A stretch of 64,000 bases of DNA from Siphlonurus alternatus (Eukaryota; Arthropoda; Insecta; Ephemeroptera; Siphlonuridae): contig OX463778.1 of NCBI GenBank assembly GCA_949825025.1, forward strand, positions 28,415,265 through 28,479,264, read 5' to 3'. Below the pieces are notes generated by a model. The model saw nothing but the letters and a program-made list of their open reading frames with translations. It was not told the DNA's origin and searched no databases. Shown piece after piece: positions 46,601-58,300 of this stretch. Position 1 is the first letter of the stretch; each line of letters begins with the position of its first letter. Position numbers and translations under genes: made by a program.

Positions 46601-47377
46601 ATAGGTACATAGTACTATCTCCACTCCACCCAAGTTTATTATTTTGACCTTTGAGGTCCTGTCCTCTCGAATTTTTTTCCCGAGTCCAGTTTAACAATTT
46701 CTGTTACATTATGCCTTCCTAAGACATGGCTATATAAACTGGCTATTTAAACTAGCAGTTTCTCACACAAAGCCAGTCATTATATTTTTATGTTACATTT
46801 TCCACATACTGGAAATTTTAGGACAAGGACTTTGTAAATAATTTTAATTCAGAATTTGAATTTAATAGCAGTAACTCTGGCAGTTATGAATTTCGCATTC
46901 GCACTTGGACTGAACCTCAGTGCACCGTCTTTGGTCATAACCCTGAACTGCATGGTGTGTGCTAGATATTCTACTCCCTTATTAAAAAATCTTACATTAC
47001 ACGTCATGTGCTCTGTCAAAGGCTGCTCCGTTCGACTGAGATATCGTATAGCCACTTATCTTCTTGTGAAGCTAACTTTGGCGGGAATTTTAAATTAATC
47101 CACCTATATGCAAGCTTCCTCGGTTTTCGCACTGTCAGATGGTTGACGTGTGGCGACAGGTGACGTGGTGACGAGGACCACCGGGACGACGGCTCGTCTT
47201 TCGGCTGTCAGCGGCCGCACAAAATATACACGTACTTTGAGAGAGGGAGGGGAGGGTTAAATAAAAACACATTGCTTCAAAGAGACCACTTTTAATGCTT
47301 TATTACTACTGATTTATGTGTCAAAACAAAAATATAACTTAAAAACTCACGTCTACAAATTATATTTTGTTTGAATC

Positions 47378-47412
<35 letters not shown>

Positions 47413-49471
47413 ACATTTAAAATGCAACTCGATAATTTTGAAAGAAGATCTGCACGAACATGCCTAACATTTTTTTTTATATATATATATTTGATTGTAA
47501 ATATTACAAATGTCATTTCTATTTGTGGTTCTGAATCATTCTGTTGATTAACGCTTATAAAAAATTATATTGATAAAATTAAAAGTTCAGAGTTCATATA
47601 AAATATTTCCAAACGTGTTGGAGCTCCAATTATTTTTTTTATATATATAAAAATTATTCCTGCGGCACATGATCAAATTGTAGATGGCCTTTTAATAATT
47701 GTTAATATATAATTGTATAACCTTGTCACGTTCCCCCCCCCCCTCAAGTGTAAATAATGTTTAATGTACAAGACCTCGCCTTATTCCCATCAGGTGAAAA
47801 AAATAAAACTTCATAAATATACTAATTCTCTTTTTAAAAAAAGACATAAGTATCGAATCAAACTGTCATTATTATCATTAAGTGACACAAATTATTACAT
47901 ACTTAAAATAAAGTACACAAAAAGGTGTGTCTCACTATTTTTTGTACTTCTATAAAACAAACAATTTACATAGAAATATATAATGTGTTCTCTCATGACT
48001 GCATGTCAATTTGAATGACGTTTTACGGTTTTCTGATTCCAATTTATTGAGTGTTTATTTTGACTGGGTCCTCACGTGGCGTCTCTGACACGTGGGAGCA
48101 ATGATGCACGCTGCTGCTGCTTGAAGGAGACTTTTAGATTGTATAGCATGAGTGAAAAGAAGTGAAAAAGCTTTCGCTGCTGTGCAATGTTTATCGTGTG
48201 AACAAGGAAATGCTATTAGTGAGATCGTATTCAGAATTCTATTCTTAACATTGCGCTAGGAAATTCTCTTGATGACTTTTGCTGCCTGTCATTTCAATTT
48301 CCTATCTAATAACAAGCGTTCATTCAGGAACATTTTGATAACCTTACCGTCGTCTCGTGTTTATCTGTGATGGATGACAATTTTAACAACAATGAATTTG
48401 ATTTTAAATATCCAAAATAAAGTTTGATATTCTTTTTTTTTTTTTTAAAAAAAAATACGTTTGACAAAAAATACTTTAAAATTTGATGCGTATACTAAAA
48501 TTAACAACTGTTATAATATTAACGATAAAAATTAATGGAGTACTACTTAAATAAACATGAATTTACCATTAGCAAATGGAATTACAAAACGATATCTTGT
48601 ATTATTTAAATAAAATAATTGCAGAATGCTTTTTAATGTAACATTTCTGTCCGACAAGTACAAATTACTTGCAATTAAATGTAAAAAAAAGAATCAACAA
48701 AAGCAAAAAGTAGATTGAAATTCTATAATTAAAAGCTGTACAGTTGTTCAGTATAAAGACTATAAAGTGAATTAAAAATTTATAAAATTTTAATTATTAA
48801 TAAGCATTACATATAGTCATAACAATAAAAAAAAAAAGATACACTGTAATCCTCTTGGGATTTCTGTTGAAACAAAACACACAAGGCATACTAACAAGCG
48901 CGAGAGCTGTAAAAAAACATGGCGTGAATATGATCTGTCCTAATTAACCAGGGAGTTTGGTACCTCAGAAAGAGAGAGAGAGACCGTGAATGCCTAATTA
49001 AGCCGCAGCTGCATGTGCGCTAGATATACGCGCGTCAAAAGTAGCACCACCAAAATGCGTGGTCGCTGCTGATAGAAGCTTTCGCCGCTCTATGGTGCGA
49101 GAGTGGCGCCCTCGCTAGCCGTGTCTCAGCTATGCATTTGACGTGTTTATTTTCCCCTGTTTCCCCCAAGCATTTCTTCCATCGATTTAAACGATATATC
49201 TATATACATGAAAAAATATATATATACGAAAAAGCTTTACACAAGATGAAGAAAAACTACGATATAGATATAGGGAAAATATATATACATAAAAAAATGT
49301 ATAGGACACGAAAATTGCTTGTGTGAAACCATAAATTTCTAGTTGAATTACTTTGGTAGATAGCCAATTCATTTCTGGACTAAAAATATATATTTTTTTA
49401 AAGAAATGTTTTATTTTCGCTATATTTTTTACGTACATGTCTAAAAAAAAATCGTTTTATTTTTGTTGCAG
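40629..49471. other. Non-coding DNA upstream of the first visible collagen exon
   Basis: No exon could be placed here, although an upstream collagen exon ending in phase 1 must exist somewhere 5'. Complex islands: 41690-41970, 42540-42790, 43850-43990, 44580-44790, 45190-45420, 46240-46460, 46850-47230, 48050-48150 and 48950-49140. Homopolymers include T24 at about 42283-42306, A22 at about 43133-43155 and A30 at about 47380-47409. Confidence 0.5.
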
Positions 49472-49542
49472 GTCCCCCAGGACCCCCTGGAAAGAGAGGC
49501 AAAAAAGGCAAGAAAGGTGACCCTGGCGAGAAAGGATCGTTG
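49472..49542 (+). CDS. MACIT collagen exon 1 (first visible)
   Basis: Acceptor tttttgttgcag, donor gtaagt. The exon is 71 bp and opens with the last two bases of a Gly codon, so an upstream exon ending in phase 1 must exist. It encodes [18 protein letters not shown] and then EKGSL. The very basic start (KRGKKGKK) is typical of the beginning of a triple helix. No membrane span or coiled coil is present, so it cannot be the protein's N-terminus. Confidence 0.9.
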
Positions 49543-52500
49543 GTAAGTTACCACCTGGGAGATGGTGATGACCTTACTGAACCTTATTTTTAAATTGTTA
49601 CAGGGCACCATTGGACCACCAGGAAAGAATGGTTTTCCGGTAATGTTTCATTATAGTCTTCGTTATCTTTTAATTAATTCATTATCTCTTTTACCTTTGC
49701 ACACCTGTCCTAGTTTCTTCTTGGTTTACAAATTTTAAAAAATATCTTCTCATTAAAAACTTAAAATAAATAATACCATTAAAAAATCTAATTTATTGGA
49801 AACAAAGAAAATAATATATTATGCTGATTTATATAATTGTAACATTTAGACAAAAATAGTTTAAAAAAGAAATACATTGGTAGTGCAAGGCATGTTATTA
49901 TAGAATATTCAATAATAATAAATAATTTAGTACTAAACTCAGGGTTCATTAAAGAATTGGAAATTATTTTTCCGGCTGATGTCCGCAGGGCGAGAAAGGA
50001 CCTAGAGGGCCGATGGTACGTAACAAAATTTCTTATGCCTGTGTGGCCTGAAAATTTGTATATTATTGGTGCTTCCTTTATTATATATTAACCATTATTT
50101 TTTAAAACAAAAGCCTGCTTTAAATACAATAATTTTTAACATGGTTGAATAATAATCTGAAAATAGAATGTTGTTTCTTTTTTATGTGTAATTGTTTGTA
50201 ACTAATTGTTTTTAACTATAAAATTATATATTTTTTAACGACTAACCCATACATATAAGTACTAACATTACTAAAAACATGATGATACCTTGAACTAATC
50301 TCTATACATAGGCTAATATATTATGATTTAATATAATAGGAATTTAAGCTTACGTGTAGTTTCGTCGTAACATGTGGACTAATCCCCAGGTTTTAGAGGC
50401 ATCTAACATTACTTGCTGGGCTAAGTATGATAAGTGTTTTGGCTGATGGTATGCCGATGTGTTTTTTTCCCTCCTTTATTATATGTCTTGCACTACCAAC
50501 CTTACCTTTATATTTTTTTTCCTTTAGTTTAAATGCCAGCTTCAGTAATATCATTAACAAATTAGTTAACATTAACAAATTATTGAGATTTGATGATTCA
50601 AACCCAGACAGTGACCACTTCTAACAAATTAAGAGTCATTTTCGTATCGCTCAGCAAACAATATATATGAGCTTTCGAGGTCATGCTATTAGTTACTCTG
50701 GCTTTGGAATGTCGGATCTTAATTATAATACAGTAAGATTCATAATATACATTAATAGTCATATATACCTTGAAATAATTTTGTTGGAGAAATGTAATTT
50801 GTATAAAAAAAATTAAGATTTTTTTTAGTAATCATTTAGGTTTCTCTTGCTAAGCATCTAGTCTAGAAATTTTAATAAACAGACAAAATATTTAAAATAA
50901 CCTTGCAAGAAAATTACATTTTTTGCCGTCATCAAATTTAATAAATCTTACTGTACAATAATTGTACAACATTTTTAATTAAATACCAAATATCTGCTTA
51001 TATGTGGGTCTGCAAATTTAATGCATGCATGAAAATTTTGAATATACTTAATTCTATATTCCAAATTGCAGGGACCAATTGGCTTGGACGGTCCTAAAGG
51101 AGATCCGGTAAGTTTGTTTACTATTTTATAAAACGACCTGTGAGTGACGCTGGTTTTTTCACAGGGTCGACCTGGGGATCGAGGAATCAAGGGCGAGTCT
51201 GGCAGTCCTGGGTTTGACGTGTTTTCTGTCGTCAAGGTAAGCTCACTAATTTGCAACGCTTGCAAAATGAAGTAACCGTGTTCATTGATAGCCAACTAAA
51301 AATGAGAGCCGCAACTAATGTCAGACATTTTAAGTACTGCAATTCAAGCTACTAATTCAAAAATTGCTTTAATATTTTCATTCATCAAAATCGTAGAGTT
51401 GTCATAAAAGAAAGGCTTATATAAGTGCTGCACTGCATTCAGATCGCTTGGGCAATTTTTATTGCAGGGTGTGAAACGTTCGGTAACCACACTTCGAGGA
51501 GGTACTCTGGGATACGCCGAGATCGTCGCGGTCAAGGTGAGGAGCGGGATTGGTGACCGTCCGTCTTGCTTCAGATTTTTTTTACTAACCTGCCCTAAGT
51601 TTCAGTTGTTACTACTCCTGCATGGTAGGACGAAGGACCTAACCCTTAATTATTGTTTTTATTTCTGCTTTATTAATCCTGTACATTTTATTTTGTAGTT
51701 TTGGAATATTGTGGTGTCTGTCGGTGTATCCCTGCTACCTAACCTGCCTGTCTTTGTTGGTTGTTGTTGTTGTTTTTAAAACCTACCTGCAATCCTTGGT
51801 GCTAATTACAGGGTCTTCAAGCAGGGGGTCACAATATTTCATCTCAAAACATCGTAATGTTGAAAGTAAGTCGCAATGACGATCATAAAACCAATTTCTT
51901 CTAACTTTTGTCTCTATGAAAAAAAAAAAAAAAAACAAAAAAACAAAACAAAATCTAACTTAGTTCTTCTAAAGTTGAGCGATAACGTTGCATGAATTGT
52001 TCTCCGTCAACATTTGTTACAAAACTTGTATACATATTTTATCTATATAAAATCTATAAATCATCATTTCTCTCGTTGCACGAACACCAATAAACCTTTT
52101 TTTGTATATATTTTATGTACATATTATTTATATGTTGCAATATTTTTCCCTTCTTGTATCCTATCTATTTTTATTTCTCTCCTTCTGTATCAATGTTATT
52201 TTTTACTCAGTTACAGTTTTTATCGGGTGGATAGAATTTCCAATTTTATATTACTTTTCTTCGTCTGTAAAATTGAAATTGAGATCCTTTCTTTTTTTCT
52301 TTTCTTTATTCCAATCAAATAATGTTAGTTGAAAAAAAAATGAATTTTTTAAATCTATATTTATGTAATAATTATAAATTAAAAATATTTAGCATAATTT
52401 AGTTTCCTACGTTACAAACTGCATGCTCAATTTACAAATTAAATCAAGATGCTGTTTTATTATATATATTTATAAAGTTAAAATCGTGCAACTTATCAAA

Positions 52501-55271
52501 AATGCATCAATTTCATTTTTTTTTTTAAATTTCTCCTTCAATCAGCAAAATAAATACTATATAAAATAAATGTTATTTTTATATTTAAATAAACTTCAGT
52601 GATTAAAGATAATAAAGTTATAATGGAATGGAAATAGTAGCTACTTTGATAGTGACGATGAGAAAATTTAGACCTCAAGTCAGTTCTGAGAAGCTTGGAG
52701 AGGTCTGAATGTTCCACCTTCTCTGCACGTCAATACAACGTTCGCGTACCACGCATGCAGCTCTCCACACTTGATCTTTGCGTAGGGAGAGCCCGGGGAC
52801 CCCGGCCCGCCTGGCCCCCCCGGCCCGCAAGGGAGAGAGGGACTGCCCGGTCATGACGGACGGCAAGGTGTACCAGGAGAACCGGGCCCACCAGGAGAGA
52901 GGGGACCTGCCGGGCCTGTGGGGCCCTCCGGACCACTTGGAGCTCAGGGCATACTTGGACCGAAGGTGAGACCATTTAATAAATAATGTTGAGATGCCTA
53001 ACTGCATTGCACGCTGGTGTCTCATTGTCAGTGTGAATCAATCTGAAAGCAGTGAGAATGTATATTTTCTTCGAATTGGAGTGTTTAATAAGTTCTGTTT
53101 TTTATCTTAATAGACATTTTTACTTCAAAGTTATTTTTTACAATGATGTAATGATGTCATCTAAATTTAAAAAAAAAAAAAGGTATGTGTCAATTAAAGC
53201 ATTATATTATGCCATTCTATGCACGCACATCATCTGTCGCTATAATATTTATCGTTTTATAGTAATCTACATGTATGATTTCCTACCAACTCCACCTATT
53301 ATTTCTGTTATATACGTTACCTAAAAATTCGTTACAGGGAGACCGCGGGGACTATGGCTTCATGGGGCCGCCTGGATTCTCCGGAATGCCTGGAAAATCC
53401 GGCCTGCCTGTGAGAAAACATATCACCTAACCTCCACAAAGCTCTGGAGTACCATTTAGAGTTATATTTTTTTAATAAGAGTTTGAATAGATTTCAATTA
53501 AGCAGTGTGTCAGTAAGAGATATTGGGTGCAATTCACGTAGGAATATATTGGTTTCTCAGTATAGCCACAGTCTATAATACACTGTATAGCGTGAATGCA
53601 CGTACCATCAACATATAATAGATCGTGGATAAGGAGAAATCTGATATTTTTTTGTATAAATTCGCGTCCATATAATATCTACGCACCATTTTTTTTTTTT
53701 TAGTGTGAGATTTTACTTTAAAATTTTGATGTTTTAATATTTTTTACTGTAATTAATATTACTGCAGCTATATTAATATATATAAACTTTTACTAAACGG
53801 TACTCCAACTCAATTTCAACCCATTCTAATTTATTATCATTACACAGGGTCCACCTGGGCGAGAAGGTGTAGGTGTTCCCGTAAGTCTGCAACATTCTCG
53901 AACGTTTGTGGGTGCCTGCTGCAACTATTTCTCTCTCTCTGGCCACCAACTCTTTCTCGGGAACCATTTGGTCACAACAAAGTCTGACTCTTCTTTCTTC
54001 TCATGGCAACAACGTTATTGATTGTCCATCAGAAGAATTAATTAACCTCATTGCAGCATTACGTAGCAGCTGCTTTAATGACTCTCCTCTTGTCATTTGT
54101 TACATTTAACTCATTGTTTTCATGACTGTTTGTTGCTAAATGTAAGCAACACATTTTTCATCAATTACATTGAATTGTCTTTACACTAACATTTATCATG
54201 AATCTATTTTTTTTATATATTATTATTTTTCATATACTAATATATCTTCGTTTGTTACAGCTTCTATGTCTATTTTTTTTATATAAATAATGTTGTTGTG
54301 ATTTATCTCCTTCAACTGTAGAGCAGTAGAAAATAACACAGTACTAACTCCTGTTGCAATTACTGACTTTGTTGCGCAAACGCTAATTACGTCGTTTTAC
54401 TCTTTGATTGCCAGGGTGACAAGGGCGACAAGGGAGAGCGAGGTCTGACAACGACTCTGAACGGAGATCAGTTCCCCACTGGAATCATCGAGGGACCTCC
54501 GGGACCACCAGGCCCTCCGGGTAAGATCTTTTAATGTCTGTTCATTTTTTTTTTATTAAAAAGTTGAGTTAAATTTAAAAATAAATTTTAAAAGTTATTA
54601 AAACAGAACCCTAAATGAGTGTTTTGTTGGTGTTAATTGTTAGGAATTATAATAATATAGATTTAATGGAGATCACGATTTCAATCAAACATATAAAAAT
54701 ATCAAACCTCAAATTATAAATAAAATATTTATTGATCTCTTAGAGACAAGTCAGCATAAAATACAAAGTTTTATAAAAATATTTAAACACTATTGTAAAA
54801 TTCGTCAATATTATATAATGTAATACACATTATTCTAAAATATATATTTTTTTATATAAACTTAAATTTTGTTCACTATCATTAGGGAGATTATAAAACA
54901 CTAAATAAACAGAGATTAATCACTACACTTAAGTTCATGTAGTTCTGTGTCATTCAATTAAAAATTTCTTGTGATGAATATTATAATCAAGAGTGAATTT
55001 ACAAATATCAAAGCAATGAGGATTATTTTTTAACAAAAAATCAACACTTTTGCAATGCCGCGCGGTAGAGGCAGAATTAAATAAAACTTAATAACTTTTC
55101 CTTGATGATGTAATAATTTTTACATTCTAAAAACTCTCACTGTCAAAAATGTTGCAGAATTATTCCACATTTTTTATATGTACGAGATTTTTGAAACGCC
55201 TCAGTACAACAAGCACTTTAAACAGATTAATTTCAATTTCAAAATTTTTAATTTGTGTTGTTATTTGAGCA

Positions 55272-55302
<31 letters not shown>

Positions 55303-58300
55303 GTATTAATATTAATGAAAATCAATTAACGTTTATAATTAAGCTATAATGTAGGTTAAATTTATGGTTAATCTGCATTCATATTGTTTACCAGGATACA
55401 CTCTATAAGAATTAAAAAAAAAATCATGCAAGCAATAAATGTGATTTTTTTTTTTTTTTTGTAATTCTGCTTGGATCAAAACATACTCAACAACTTTATA
55501 GTGGACACCAAAAAGTGACACCGGATTCATATTTTGCGGCACATCCTTGACCGAGACTTGTTCTAGGGACTGAAGGACCCCAGGGCACAAAGGGCGACAT
55601 TGGACCTTCGGGACCGCCAGGCATGCCGGGAGAAAAGGGAACGCGCGGCAAGCGAGGAAAGAGAGTAAGATCCCAATTACCACCTCCCCACTTTTCTGTA
55701 GCCTCCTCTAACCCTGCTTGCTAGTTTCGATATAAATTGAATATATTTGTAACCACTAAATTGTTTCTGGCTTACTTCTTAACCTAGCATGAACTTAATC
55801 TTATAACATCCCCCCTTTTATCAACTTGGGTCTTGGAGTTTGTAAAACTTTTTTTTTTCCTACAATTAGTAAATGTGTGATTGATTTTACAATAAAACTA
55901 TCCAAGTTATACTTTATGTAAACAATTACACAATTGCTTTTTAACTTTTTAGTTTTAGTTATGGTGGCAGCAGCAGTAATAAAAATTTATTGTTTTTTAT
56001 TTTGTTTTTTTTTTTTGTACGGTGTTGGGTGTATTTATTTTATGTTGGATTGTATTGTTGTGTTTTACTCTTTTATATGTTTTCCCACTCGCTGCAGCCT
56101 GAGCATCAGGCTATACTAACTACCTACACTCAAAAACTAACCTCCCAGCTCAGCTGTGACTCATTAACACCCTCCAGGAGACAACGCCAACTAACCTCTA
56201 GCAGAAGTTACACGTAGTTTGGATTTTATGCTGCTACATTTTTATTATTTTGTAAGTAATAACCATAGCTTTTATATTTTATTTAATAATAGCATGTTTT
56301 TTGTGCTTTTTTTTTTTTTTTTTTTCAATTTTGCTTGTAGCTTATTTTTACATTTTATAACATTTTGCTTATTATAACATTGATGTAACTGTTTTAATTT
56401 TTGTGGGTTTTATGGAAATAATAATTTAAGATCAGACCAAAAAAAGGTGTGGTTGGATGTGATTGCAGAATGCTTGAAGAACAGGGGTGTTAAAAGTACT
56501 ATGTGCAATAGAGAGTGTTGTCTAGTGTAGAAGGCAAAAGAGTATATCTGAAGCAAGTGGAGTATGTAATAATCGAGTGCTGTGGAGGTTTATTTGTGGA
56601 CGCCCGAAATTTTTGAAGTATTTGAAATTGTAACGAATCCACCCGTCCTACAAACTGAAGTGGAGATATTATCGCAAATCGATCCTTAATTAATTAAAGC
56701 TCAGTTCGCTACACCATTTACGTAGCGTGTAGGTGGTAGGTAAAATAACGTCAATTAATTGCTAATTAAAATTTAATAGATTTGCGGTAATTTTGGTTCT
56801 TAGATTTCTCATGGTGGGTTTGCTTCTTCATGTCACGAGAGTATGTATGCATGCTAGTTGGCACTCCTCGTGATTCCCCGCGGTTGCGGCAGTCAGTTGC
56901 ACGCTCAGCGGAGAGAACGTTGAAAACTTTGATCACGAAATTCTGTCCTCTTGCAGATTGGACGACCTGACCTCGAGGACGACATTCTGCAAGGACCCCC
57001 GGGTCAGCCGGGACCCAAAGGAGAGCAGGGCAACATCGGACCTAAGGCCGAGAAGGGAGAGAAGGGAGACGGTGGAATAATGGGTGAATATTTTGGTGAT
57101 GAACAAGTTGCAGAAACTACAGGGGCATTGTTCTTGAATTTTGCTTTTATTTATTTATTTTTTTTTTTTACCTAGTTTGGTTGATTTTACTAAAAAGTCT
57201 TCTACTAAAACAAAAACTTACATTGTAATACATGTGTTTTAAATTTGAATCTTTTTCTTGTCATTATTACTTTCTCGAATAATATATATAACAATTGGTT
57301 TTATATATATAATTATAATTTGTAAATGAAAATATACAGTATTTTTGGGTAGATACTGTAAATGTATATTATATTATGTATTTATATTATGTATATATAG
57401 ATCAATAATATACCGTGGGCATTATATATTATATTACAAGTTTTTTGATAAGCTAAAAATGTAAAAATAAAAAAAAAATAAAAAAAAACATTTGATCTTG
57501 TTTTGCATTACATTCTTTAAATTATGTTTTTTCAGTACATATTTAGTAAACTCCGTAAGGGGCATTCACAAAGCCTTAAGGCCACATTTAGGGCTCGATA
57601 ATTTAAGACCAGAAATTTTGGGTCGAAAAAGCATGCTTAAAATCGGGCTTTTAATTATCGAGCCCTAAATGTGGCCTTAGGGCTTTGTGAATGCCCCTTC
57701 GTAAGTTTTAAGTATTTTTTTTTTTTATCTTGCAGCAATAATTTGCTCATTTTATGTATAATTATAAACAACTAAAATTGAAAGAATTTGTACAAAAATA
57801 AGCTGTATTGCTTATTTTACTCTATTCACAATTCAAATCATCAAGACTCATGCTTTATTGACTTCTCTATTCATAGTATCTATTTAAAGGTGTGAAGGGC
57901 GACCCTGGACCGCGAGGCCCCGCGGGTACTGATGGCCAGAACGGAGAAACCGGACCACAGGGACCACCCGGACTGCCAGTGAGTGACCTACCAGAATGTC
58001 AAATCAGACTACATGTTTCTTATCTGGTGTCCTAACAACTGTAGAGACTCGAAACATTGCAATATAATGATTAAGACTTAGCCAAAAACGAACAACGTTT
58101 ATTGAATTAGTTCATTTTTGTGTGAACTAAACATGAACTAGTTCACTGTTATTTGAAATAATGAAAATGAACGTGTAGTTCAATTTTCGTTCTTTTGTAT
58201 TCTTAAGATTTTTTTAATGTTGCTAATACACTTTTTTTTTTCTTTTTTTTTTCTTTTTTTTTTTTTTTAAAGAAGAAAACGAGTTCAAAAGAGAAAAAAT

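Noticed and set aside
46849..47098. Overlapping ORFs on both strands in a complex patch
   Set aside because: Neither translation resembles a reverse transcriptase, transposase or other known domain. Left as an unassigned complex island.
52675..53025. Long minus-strand ORFs opposite exon 8
   Set aside because: They are antisense shadows of the GC-rich Gly-Pro coding exon on the + strand.
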